From: Polaromonas sp.
Lineage (GTDB): Bacteria > Pseudomonadota > Gammaproteobacteria > Burkholderiales > Burkholderiaceae_C
DNA length: 58,174 nt
Assembly: GCF_030682935.1 (NCBI RefSeq)
Contig: NZ_JAUXNA010000324.1
Coordinates: forward strand, 1-58,174
Reading direction: 5' to 3'
Shown here in pieces: positions 7,582-15,497 of the stretch (position 1 is its first letter; each line of letters starts with the position of its first letter). Made by a program: the position numbers and the translations under genes. The notes under the pieces were generated by a model that ran no database searches, was not told where the DNA came from, and worked only from the letters and a program-made list of their open reading frames with translations.

Positions 7582-9200
7582 ACGCCGCCACCTACGCGGC
7601 ATCCGCCAGCCCTGCGTTGTGCGGGATGCCGCAAGGCCTGCCGCAGGTCATGAACCTGGGCCATCTCCTGACGCAGACGGCAGATAAATACCCCGATCGT
7701 CCCGGCTTTATCCAGGGCGAAACCAGCCGCACCTGGTCGCAGATCAATGCGCGCGTCGATGCGCTGGCCCACCACCTCCAGGCGCAGGGCATCGGCCCCG
7801 GCGACCGCATCCTGGTTCAGCTGACCAATGGCCTGCCGCTGTTCGAATCAGCCTGGGCCGCCTTCAAGCTGGGGGCTGTGTGGGTCCCGGTGAACTACCG
7901 GCTCACGCCAGCGGAGGTCGCGTACATTGCGAGATCAAGCGGCGCCGAGCTGATGATCACGCAGTCTGCTTTCGATGCCCATGTGGCGGCCGCGCAGGCC
8001 GAATCACCGGTCTCGCTGCGCGTGCTCAGAGCCGACCAGAGGGTGTACCAGGCGATCGTGTCGGAGCACACCACGCCCTTTGAGGCGGCGGAAGTCACCT
8101 ACCACCATCCGCTGTGGTTTTTCTTCACGTCGGGCACGACCGGACGGCCCAAGGCCGCTGTGCTGACGCACGGGCAAATGGCCTTTGTCGTGACCAACCA
8201 TCTGGCCGACCTGCTGCCCGGCTTGCGCCACGATGAGGCCTCGCTGGTGGTGGCCCCGTTGTCGCACGGCGCCGGCATTCACGCGCTGGTCAATGTGGCG
8301 CGCGGCACCGCCAGCGTGTTGTTGCCCAGCGAAAGCCTGGACTGCGCAGCGGCGTTCCAGGCCATCGAAAAGCACCGCATCACCAACCTGTTCACGGTTC
8401 CGACGATTCTCAAGCGCCTGGCCGAAGACCCTGCTGCCGCACGCTTTGACCACTCCAGCCTCAAGCAAGTGATTTACGCGGGCGCGCCGATGTACAAGGC
8501 TGACCAGCAACGTGCGCTGGCCGCGCTCGGCCCCGTGATCGTGCAGTACTTTGGCTTGGGCGAGGTCACGGGCAACATCACGGTACTGCGCGCCGACGAG
8601 CATCTTGAGGGCGGCGGCGCGCTGCTCGGCACTTGCGGCACAGCCCGCTGCGGCATGGAAGTGGCCGTGCTGGACGAGCAGTGCCAGCGTGTCGCCACGG
8701 GAATACAGGGCGACATCTGCACGCGCGGCCCCGCTGTGTTTGCCGGCTACTGGAACAACCCGGAAGCCACGGCGCAAGCGTTTCGCGGCGGCTGGTTTCA
8801 TACCGGCGACCTGGGAACCATGGACGCGCGCGGCTTCGTCACCATCACCGGCCGTTCTTCCGACATGTATATTTCCGGCGGGTCCAACGTCTACCCCCGC
8901 GAGATCGAGGAGGCGCTGCTGACCCTGCCCGATATCGCAGAAGCCGTGGTGTTTGGCGTGCCGGATCCGCAATGGGGCGAGTTGGGTGTTGCCGTGCTGG
9001 CAGCGCGCGATCCGTCCGCGGCCCTCGCGCCGGACCAGGTACTGGCGCATCTGCAGCCGCTCCTGGCCAAGTACAAATGGCCGCGCACCATCGAATTCTG
9101 GCCCTCGCTGCCCAAGAGCGCCTACGGCAAGCTGGTCAAGAAAGACATCCGCGACGAGTATCTGCGCCGCCTTGAAAGCAACCCGCAGGCGGCCGGCTAA
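7578..9200 (+). CDS. AMP-binding acyl-CoA synthetase
   Basis: 540 aa, full length for the ANL superfamily. Seen: the phosphate-binding loop FFTSGTTGRPKAAVLTH (about residue 190), YFGLGEVTGN (A5-like), GWFHTGDLG with the adenylate-binding Asp, GRSSDMYISGGSNVYPREIE (hinge region), and the catalytic Lys in SAYGKLVKK. It should activate a carboxylic acid to its CoA ester with ATP; medium-chain or aromatic acids are typical of this subgroup but the substrate is unknown. ATGA overlap with the thiolase upstream, and 37 bp before the TRAP binding protein, indicate one operon coupling uptake to CoA activation. Confidence 0.9.
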   Translation: MNAATYAASASPALCGMPQGLPQVMNLGHLLTQTADKYPDRPGFIQGETSRTWSQINARVDALAHHLQAQGIGPGDRILVQLTNGLPLFESAWAAFKLGAVWVPVNYRLTPAEVAYIARSSGAELMITQSAFDAHVAAAQAESPVSLRVLRADQRVYQAIVSEHTTPFEAAEVTYHHPLWFFFTSGTTGRPKAAVLTHGQMAFVVTNHLADLLPGLRHDEASLVVAPLSHGAGIHALVNVARGTASVLLPSESLDCAAAFQAIEKHRITNLFTVPTILKRLAEDPAAARFDHSSLKQVIYAGAPMYKADQQRALAALGPVIVQYFGLGEVTGNITVLRADEHLEGGGALLGTCGTARCGMEVAVLDEQCQRVATGIQGDICTRGPAVFAGYWNNPEATAQAFRGGWFHTGDLGTMDARGFVTITGRSSDMYISGGSNVYPREIEEALLTLPDIAEAVVFGVPDPQWGELGVAVLAARDPSAALAPDQVLAHLQPLLAKYKWPRTIEFWPSLPKSAYGKLVKKDIRDEYLRRLESNPQAAG

Positions 9201-9237
9201 ACCTTTTTCAGTTCACCATAAAACCAGGAGACATCTC

Positions 9238-10245
9238 ATGAACATCACACGTCGCTACTTGCTTGCAGGCGCCAGCGCACTCGCCGTTCCGTTCGGCAGT
9301 GCCTTTGCCCAAAAAGCCGAATTCACCGTCAAGTACGGCAACAACCTGCCAGTCACGCACCCGATGAACATCCGGGCTGCGGAGATGGCTGCCAAAATCA
9401 AAGAGGAATCCAAGGGCCGGCTCGACTTCCAGGTTTATCCGAACAACCAGCTGGGCAACGACACCGACATGCTGTCGCAGGTGCGCTCGGGTGCGCTGGA
9501 CTTTTTCACGCTGTCACCGCTGATTCTGGGCACGCTGGTGCCTGCCGCCCAGATCAGCGGCGTGGGCTTTGCATTCAAGGACTACACCCAGGTGTGGGCG
9601 GCCATGGATGGTGATCTGGGCGCCCATGTGCGCAAGCAGATCGCCGGCTCGTCGAGCCTGTTTGCATTCGAAAAAATCTGGGACAACGGCTACCGCCAAA
9701 TGACCTCCAGCATCCGCGCCATCAATACGCCCGAGGACCTCAAGGGCATGAAGATCCGCATCCCGCCCAGCCCATTCTGGGTCTCCATGTTCAAGGCCTT
9801 CGAGGCCGCCCCGGCCACGATCAATTTTGCAGAGGTGTATTCGTCGCTGCAAACCAAGGTCGTCGACGCCCAGGAAAACCCGCTGGCGATCATTGCAACG
9901 GCCAAGCTCAACGAGGTTCAGAAGTACTGCTCCATGACCAACCACATGTGGGATGGCTTCTGGTTCCTGGGCAACAAGAAGTCCTTCGAGCGCCTGCCTG
10001 CGGACCTGCAGGCGATCGTCACGCGCAACGTCAACGCGGCCGGACTGAATCAAAGAGCGGACGTCAAGACACTGAACGACAACTTGCAGGCAGATCTCAA
10101 GGGCAAAGGCATGATCTTCAACAACGCCGAGGCCGAGCCGTTCCGCGCGAAACTGCGCGCTTCCGGCTTTTACGCTGACTGGCACAAGAAGTTTGGCGAC
10201 GAGGCTTGGGCCGTGCTGGAAAAATACACCGGCAAGCTGGCTTAA
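9238..10245 (+). CDS. TRAP transporter substrate-binding protein (DctP family)
   Basis: 335 aa starting at the ATG preceded by AGGAGA (7 bases). A signal peptide of about 24 residues has twin arginines near the start (TRRYLL) and a hydrophobic core ending AFA-Q, so export by Sec or Tat is possible. The mature part has the DctP pattern: AEMAAKIKEESKGRLDFQVY, the NQLGND strand, and LKGMKIRIPPSP with the Arg that normally bridges a substrate carboxylate. It delivers an organic acid to the DctQM permease encoded immediately downstream. Gene order with the CoA synthetase suggests the ligand is that enzyme's substrate. Confidence 0.92.
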   Translation: MNITRRYLLAGASALAVPFGSAFAQKAEFTVKYGNNLPVTHPMNIRAAEMAAKIKEESKGRLDFQVYPNNQLGNDTDMLSQVRSGALDFFTLSPLILGTLVPAAQISGVGFAFKDYTQVWAAMDGDLGAHVRKQIAGSSSLFAFEKIWDNGYRQMTSSIRAINTPEDLKGMKIRIPPSPFWVSMFKAFEAAPATINFAEVYSSLQTKVVDAQENPLAIIATAKLNEVQKYCSMTNHMWDGFWFLGNKKSFERLPADLQAIVTRNVNAAGLNQRADVKTLNDNLQADLKGKGMIFNNAEAEPFRAKLRASGFYADWHKKFGDEAWAVLEKYTGKLA

Positions 10246-10257
10246 AGGGAGGCCAGG

Positions 10258-10875
10258 GTGCACAACAAGGTCGTGGCGATGCAGTCCGGAAAACCGTTTG
10301 TCCCTGCCTCCCTGGAGGCAGCCAGCCCCATACAGGTCTCTGCAAAAACCGGCCGGCGTCCCGGTCCGCTGGGGCGCGCGCTGATCCGGCTGGATGATGC
10401 CGTTGGCACGCTGGAAGACTGGTTCCTGGTCGCCGCCCACGCGGCGATCGCTGGCCTGGTCTTTCTGGGTGTGCTTGTCCGCTACGTCTGGAACAACCCC
10501 TTGACGTGGGATCAGGAGCTCATCGTGGCCTTGTTCACCTGGCTGATCTTCGTTGGCGCGGCCGCTGCCATCCGCCACCGGATGCACATTCGCGTCGATC
10601 TGGTGGGCGGCCTGTTCAAGCGCCCGGCGTTCAGGTTCGTCACCTGGATCAGCGCGGCCATTGGCACCCTCGCCGTGATGGCGCTGCTGTGGTCGGCCAC
10701 GCTCAACTTCACCGAAGTGCTGGGCGCCCTGACACCCATGCTGGAGATGTCGCAGGGCGTGCTCGACGGCGCTTTGCCGGTAGGTCTGGCGCTGCTGCTG
10801 CTCCACATGGCACGAATCCTGGTCGAGCACGGCGCTGCTGCCGTGTTCGCGGGCGAACTTGAATCCCTGCAGTAG
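10258..10875 (+). CDS. TRAP transporter small permease (DctQ family)
   Basis: 205 aa from GTG at 10258, with GGGAGG upstream; Met8 at 10279 is an alternative. Four hydrophobic segments are visible after about residue 55 (FLVAAHAAIAGLVFLGVLVR; IVALFTWLIFVGAAAAIRH; FVTWISAAIGTLAVMALLW; GLALLLLHMARIL), the usual DctQ topology, with the HMHIRVD motif after the second. The first 50 residues are a longer cytoplasmic tail than in most DctQ. It pairs with the large subunit 9 bp downstream. Confidence 0.9.
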   Translation: MHNKVVAMQSGKPFVPASLEAASPIQVSAKTGRRPGPLGRALIRLDDAVGTLEDWFLVAAHAAIAGLVFLGVLVRYVWNNPLTWDQELIVALFTWLIFVGAAAAIRHRMHIRVDLVGGLFKRPAFRFVTWISAAIGTLAVMALLWSATLNFTEVLGALTPMLEMSQGVLDGALPVGLALLLLHMARILVEHGAAAVFAGELESLQ

Positions 10876-10884
10876 GAACCCCCC

Positions 10885-12153
10885 ATGCTTTTTCTGGCTC
10901 TGGGCTTCACCGCCCTGCTCATCCTCGGCCTGCCGATCTTTCTGGCCATGGCCGGCGCGGCGATTGCCGTCATCGGCAGTGGCGACATTCCGCTGGGCGT
11001 GGTCGCGCAGCGTATCAGTGCGGGCGTGCAGTCGTTTCCGCTGCTCGCGGTATTGCTGTTTACCCTGGCCGGCGCCCTGATGAACGAATCGGGGATCAGC
11101 GACCGGCTCTTTGCGCTGACACGCGCCTTCGTCGGACACATCCGCGGCGGGCTGGCACAGTCCGTGGTGATCAGCAATGTGTTTCTTTCTGGCATCTCGG
11201 GCTCGTCGGTGGCGGACTGCGCCGCATCGGCCCGCATTTTTGTGCCGCAGCTCACCAAGGCCGGATGCGGACAGGGCTTTGCGGCTGCACTTTGCGCCGC
11301 GTCGTCGTCGCTCGGCCCCATCATTCCGCCATCCATCCTGATGGTGATCTACGCCTGGCAGGCCAACACCTCGCTCGGTGACCTGTTTTGGGCCGGCATC
11401 ATCCCGGGCCTGGTGATGGCCGTGTGCATGATGATCGTGGTCGCCATTGTTGCGGCCAGGCGGAACTTTCCAAAAGATGGCGGCATGTCCAGCGCGCGCC
11501 TGTGGACCACGTTCAAGCAGGCCTTCTGGGCGCTGATGATGCCTGTGCTGATACTCGGCGGCTTTCGCGCCGGTGTTTTCACGGCAACCGAAATCGCAGG
11601 TGTTGCCGCCGCCTACTCGTTCGTCGTCGGCGCGTTCTTTTACCGAACACTGTCGTTCAAGATACTGCCGCGGATCCTACGAACCACCGCCATGGAAACG
11701 GCCGTTGTCCTCGTCATCGTGGCTGCGGCCGCACCCTTCAGCTGGATCCTGGCCGTCGAGCAGGCGCCTCAAATGCTGGTGCAGGCGATCAAGGGCATCA
11801 CGTCGAACCCCTGGGTGCTGTTGCTGGTCCTGAACGTCGCCTTGCTGCTGCTGGGCATGGTGATGGAATCGATTGCGATCATGATCATCCTGGTGCCCAT
11901 CCTGCTGCCGGTGCTGACCGCGTTCGGCATCGACCTCACGCACTTCGGCATTGTGTTGCTGATCAACCTGGTGATTGGCCAGCTGACGCCGCCGGTGGGC
12001 GTGTTGCTGTTCGTGGCGGGCTCGGTCTCGCGCACCAAGCTGTCGGACATCATTCGCGAGATGAAGCCTTTCTACATCGCGCTGATCGGAGCGCTTGCAC
12101 TGGTGACCTACATCCCTGCGCTGTCGCTCTGGTTGCCGAGCGTCTTCAAGTAG
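10885..12153 (+). CDS. TRAP transporter large permease (DctM family)
   Basis: 422 aa with about 12 hydrophobic segments. DctM hallmarks are visible: FPLLAVLLFTLAGALMNESGI, HIRGGLAQSVV, ISGSSVADCAASARI, GPIIPPSILMVIYA and GQLTPPVGVLLFVA. It forms the sodium-driven channel with DctQ. The stop codon at 12151-12153 lies only a few bases from where a truncated antitoxin on the other strand loses its family similarity, so the 3' end of this gene sits at a recombination junction; the protein itself appears complete. Confidence 0.92.
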   Translation: MLFLALGFTALLILGLPIFLAMAGAAIAVIGSGDIPLGVVAQRISAGVQSFPLLAVLLFTLAGALMNESGISDRLFALTRAFVGHIRGGLAQSVVISNVFLSGISGSSVADCAASARIFVPQLTKAGCGQGFAAALCAASSSLGPIIPPSILMVIYAWQANTSLGDLFWAGIIPGLVMAVCMMIVVAIVAARRNFPKDGGMSSARLWTTFKQAFWALMMPVLILGGFRAGVFTATEIAGVAAAYSFVVGAFFYRTLSFKILPRILRTTAMETAVVLVIVAAAAPFSWILAVEQAPQMLVQAIKGITSNPWVLLLVLNVALLLLGMVMESIAIMIILVPILLPVLTAFGIDLTHFGIVLLINLVIGQLTPPVGVLLFVAGSVSRTKLSDIIREMKPFYIALIGALALVTYIPALSLWLPSVFK

Positions 12154-12154
12154 C

Positions 12155-12300
12155 CAAAGCGCTTTGGCAAACAGGGCAGCATCGTCAGGCGCCTCTTCGA
12201 TGCAGGCCTGCAGGTACATGGCGCAGTCTTCATCGGACGGCAGGTAGTCGGCGGCATCGAAGGGTTTGATGCCCAGTTTTTCGGCTGCTTTGGGGTTCAT
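12155..12300 (-). pseudogene. Truncated HigA-like antitoxin remnant
   Basis: The frame opened by the ATG at 12300 reads IKPFDAADYLPSDEDCAMYL then DDAALFAKAL, the N-terminal half of the addiction-module antidote family that partners RelE/HigB-like toxins. Similarity stops at KAL (about 12157); the usual continuation (a helix-turn-helix DNA-binding domain of about 50 residues) is absent. Beyond this point the frame simply runs antisense through the 3' end of the dctM-like gene to 11677, giving an arginine/glutamine-rich chance sequence. The antitoxin has therefore lost its DNA-binding domain and is probably non-functional. It starts 3 bp after the toxin stop. Confidence 0.65.
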
Positions 12301-12303
12301 CGT

Positions 12304-12600
12304 TCACGCCTTCAAAAGTTGGACCATTCCTTGGGCCTTCGCAATGTCTTTGTTCTGGCTGGACTTGTCGCCGCCGCCAAGCGCGACAATGACCGTGGCG
12401 CCGTCTTTCCGGCAATGGATGCGGTAGCCAGGGCCTGAGTCAATGCGCAGTTCAGTGACTTCCTGGCCAACCGGCTTGCAATCGCCCCAGTCCCAGTGTC
12501 CAGCGACAGGCGGGCAAGACGCGCCAGAACCTTGACCTACTTTGTCACGAAGCCCGCTGATCCAGGCATCGAATTCAGCCGTTCGCAGGATTTGAAACAT
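12304..12600 (-). CDS. RelE/HigB-like addiction-module toxin (possibly degenerate)
   Basis: 98 aa. The ends fit the addiction-module killer family: LRTAEFDAWISGLRDKV at the start and KPVGQEVTELRIDSGPGYRI, VIVALGGGDKSSQNKDI at the end (ribosome-dependent mRNA interferase fold). The middle (about residues 21-36) does not: it is rich in Gly, Pro and Trp, while the next frame over the same bases (12498-12530) reads VLARLARLSLD, the helix expected in the family. Two compensating indels would explain this, so the toxin may be inactivated. Toxin-first gene order is normal for higBA-type modules. Confidence 0.62.
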   Translation of the reverse strand: MFQILRTAEFDAWISGLRDKVGQGSGASCPPVAGHWDWGDCKPVGQEVTELRIDSGPGYRIHCRKDGATVIVALGGGDKSSQNKDIAKAQGMVQLLKA

Positions 12601-12608
12601 GGAAAACT

Positions 12609-12624
12609 GTAATCCATGGTTTAC
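12609..12624. promoter_or_regulatory. Palindromic operator of the toxin-antitoxin promoter
   Basis: 16-base inverted repeat GTAATCCATGGTTTAC with a single mismatched pair, 8 bp upstream of the toxin start. Position and symmetry fit the autoregulatory operator of a type II toxin-antitoxin module; the cognate DNA-binding domain is missing from the remaining antitoxin. Confidence 0.4.
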
Positions 12625-12696
12625 AAAAATACAAACGCCGGAACCGCCGCTTCAAGCGGCAGCAAATAACACCCTCCACCTTTCCAGCACCGCACC

Positions 12697-13092
12697 ATGA
12701 CCACAACAACACTCGCCAGCCGGCTCAGAACCCACCTGGAGGCGCACGCCGCGCTGGGCCTGGTGACCTACCAGCAAGCGGCGCAGGCGCTGCAACTGCT
12801 GCCGCCCCACACGATTCACCAGATCACCAACGCGCTGGAGCAACTGATGGCCGAGGACGTGGCCGCCGACCGGCCCCTGATTGCCGCGCTGGTCGTCGGC
12901 AAGCGGCGCGACGGCCTGCCTGCACCGGGGTTTTTTGAATGCGCGGCGCAACTGGGCCGCTTTGCCGGCGATGCGGCGGGGCCGGACGCCAGGGCGTTTC
13001 ATGCGCGCGAGTTCACCGCGGCGCTCGCCTTCTGGGCGCTGCCTGCGGGTCAGCCGGGTGCAGCCCAGCCTCACACGCAACGCACAATGTGA
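12697..13092 (+). CDS. Conserved-looking hypothetical protein
   Basis: 131 aa, not recognised. The N-terminal 60 residues are predicted helical (RLRTHLEAHAALGLVTYQQAAQALQLL; IHQITNALEQLMAEDVAADRPL), followed by LIAALVVGKRRDGLPAPGFFECAAQLGRF and a Pro/Gly/Gln-rich tail. No signal peptide or membrane segment. Codon usage and amino-acid balance look coding, and the GLPAPGFFE segment looks like a conserved motif. It stands alone, convergent with the ABC ATPase gene 8 bp away; no good ribosome binding site is seen. Confidence 0.6.
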   Translation: MTTTTLASRLRTHLEAHAALGLVTYQQAAQALQLLPPHTIHQITNALEQLMAEDVAADRPLIAALVVGKRRDGLPAPGFFECAAQLGRFAGDAAGPDARAFHAREFTAALAFWALPAGQPGAAQPHTQRTM

Positions 13093-13100
13093 GCGCTCGC

Positions 13101-13796
<696 letters not shown>

Positions 13797-13923
13797 GCGA
13801 TCTGGATATTGTGATCGCATGAGCCTTGCTGTCTGGACAACGGGTTGCACTATGCAGAAGTTGTACTGCGGGACCGCAATCGCTGCAAATAAGACATTGG
13901 CCCAATAAGTCTCGAGAACCTGT

Positions 13924-14270
13924 TCAATATCTCCTGATCAGCAAGACCAAGAAAGCGAGATGGACAAACTGCAGGCTGGTGTTGAGCTTTCGCTCACAGT
14001 TCTTTCATAGGCGCCGACATTTCTCCAGCCAGGCAAACGAGCGCTCCACGACCCAGCGCTGGGGTATCACCGCAAAGGTGTGCAACTCATTGCGTTTGGC
14101 GATTTGCACCGTCGCGCCCAGCTTGTCCTTGACCGCTTGGGCAAAAGGCTGCCCGACGTAGCCGCCATCGGCCAGCACGCTCTGAACGTGGCTCAGGTTC
14201 GCAGCGCACCGATCAATAGCCTGTAGCGCCCCCTTGCGATCCGTCACCTCAGCCCTTGTGGTCAGCGCTA
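13924..14270 (-). mobile_element. IS5-family transposase remnant (C-terminal part)
   Basis: The minus-strand frame reads ALTTRAEVTDRKGALQAID, VQSVLADGGYVG and VIPQRWVVERSFAWLEKCRRL, the middle and C-terminal part of an IS5/IS1031-type DDE transposase (the D of LADGGY and E of VVERSFAW are catalytic). A TGA at 14005-14007 stands where the family has Trp; translation past it continues KNCERKLNTSLQFVHLAFL to a natural stop at 13924. The N-terminal half is missing: at about 14264-14271 it switches to an unrelated LysR fragment. So the element is truncated and stop-interrupted, and dead. Terminal inverted repeats could not be fixed by eye. Confidence 0.75.
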
Positions 14271-14449
14271 ATGGGCATCTCGCCACTCGCGAATTGTTCG
14301 AGGACCGGCACAAGCGTACCGCACCGAAGGTGATCGCCAATCAGCCAAGTCGGTAAGTGACAGAGACCGCATCCAACCAACGTTGCGTCGACCATGGCAT
14401 TCCCGTCGCTGAATTCGTGCCTTACTCGAACCTCTTGGTGCACGACCTG
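14264..14449 (-). pseudogene. LysR effector-domain fragment
   Basis: In the frame that ends at 14249 the minus strand reads VRVRHEFSDGNAMVDATLVG, then LPTWLIGDHLRCGTLVPVLE, a clear match to the C-terminal effector domain of LysR regulators. No helix-turn-helix is upstream and the end is cut at about 14264, where IS5-type transposase sequence begins. It is a gene fragment of about 60 residues. Confidence 0.65.
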
Positions 14450-14514
14450 CCCCCCCTCGCGTGCGTTATGCCTCCCGCAGACCAATTTTGATACCGCAAT
14501 TTCGTCCCTCCAAA

Positions 14515-14548
14515 GAAAAAAGGCTTCAAAACCAAAGTTCCGAAGCCT
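14515..14548 (-). terminator. Rho-independent terminator of the RRM gene
   Basis: On the minus strand AGGCTTC (14548-14542) pairs with GAAGCCT (14527-14521) across a 14-base loop and is followed by a run of U (AAAAA at 14516-14520 on the plus strand). It lies about 75 bp downstream of the RNA-binding protein stop. Confidence 0.75.
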
Positions 14549-14624
14549 CTTATGCTTTGCTCAGCGCAAGGCTGAGACAGCTGGTTTGCAACGACATCTC
14601 TGCCGTTGACTGGGTTTGCAGGGC

Positions 14625-14966
14625 TTAGTAGCCGCCGCGACCACCGCCGCCGCCGTAGCCACCACCGCCAGAACGATCTCCACCGCCGCCGTAGCCGCCG
14701 GTACGGGGAGGACGTGCCTCCATGGGACGGGCTTCGTTCACGGTGATGCTACGGCCGCCAAGAGACTGACCGTTCATGCCGGCAATTGCGGCTTGCGCTT
14801 CGGCATCGCTGCCCATTTCGACGAATCCAAAGCCTTTGGAGCGACCGGTATCGCGTTCCATCATGACTTTTGCGCTGGTGATAGCGCCGAATTCGCCAAA
14901 AGACTGTTGCAGATCTTCGTCACGCACCGTGTAAGGCAGGTTGCCGACGTAAAGTTTATTGCCCAT
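14625..14966 (-). CDS. RRM-domain glycine-rich RNA-binding protein
   Basis: 113 aa. A single RNA-recognition motif spans residues 1-80 with RNP2 (KLYVGNLPY) and RNP1 (RSKGFGFVEM) and aromatic residues in the usual positions; the tail from about residue 85 is RGG/GGYGG-rich. This matches the small glycine-rich RNA-binding proteins of proteobacteria and cyanobacteria, often cold-inducible. AGGAG sits five bases before the ATG. A terminator follows at 14515-14548, so it is its own unit; it lies inside what would otherwise be a continuous ABC-transporter operon. Confidence 0.93.
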   Translation of the reverse strand: MGNKLYVGNLPYTVRDEDLQQSFGEFGAITSAKVMMERDTGRSKGFGFVEMGSDAEAQAAIAGMNGQSLGGRSITVNEARPMEARPPRTGGYGGGGDRSGGGGYGGGGGRGGY

Positions 14967-15497
14967 GGGGACTCCTCAAAAACACATAAAACAAAAGCGA
15001 TGGGGTCCCGAAAGCACAACAAACCCGAGAAGTACCGCCGTAGCGCGCGAAACTGACCGATCACCTAACCTGTGCGAGTGTTTTACTACCCGCACATTTG
15101 GATTATGCGCCAAGAAACGCGGGGCAATAACATTCCTTGCCCACAACGTGCGAACCGGATAAAACGGGCTGTGCAACATTCTGGAGTTTGGTTGGCTTTA
15201 GACCCCTTCCGCTGGGGGTCGTGTGGAAACGTCCTTGGAAATGTCGCTTGCAAACACGCAGCAAAAATCAACGTCATAAAACGGCCCACAAGCGACGATC
15301 GTAGTGTCGAGAATGGTTTTAACCCGATTTTTTAATTCTGGCGCCTGTTTTTTTTAGTATTCACACACCCTCGACTGCAAGCCGACATTCGAGGGAGAAG
15401 AGTGAACGACGGCAGCCGCTGCATTGCTGCCGCTCAAAAACACCGGGCTCAATGACCGCAGCGGATCAATAGAGGCCCCCCACCTGACAGCAAAATC
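14967..15497. other. 531-bp gene-free region upstream of the RRM gene
   Basis: No convincing open frame. The part near 14967-15110 is probably a long 5' leader of the RRM gene; ATTATG at 15102-15107 (CATAAT on the minus strand) is a possible -10 element, with only a weak -35 17 bases away. 15310-15360 is AT-rich, with T runs. An imperfect stem of CCTCGA/TCGAGG arms lies near 15368-15395, without a U tract. The downstream side of the permease gene (15498) has no clear terminator. Confidence 0.4.

Noticed and set aside
9514-11139. A 541-codon minus-strand open frame opposite the first TRAP operon
   Set aside because: Same antisense composition bias; no domain recognised and no ribosome binding site.
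11677-12154. Extension of the antitoxin frame through dctM
   Set aside because: It is antisense to a conserved gene and Gln/Arg/His-rich; taken as accidental read-through after truncation.
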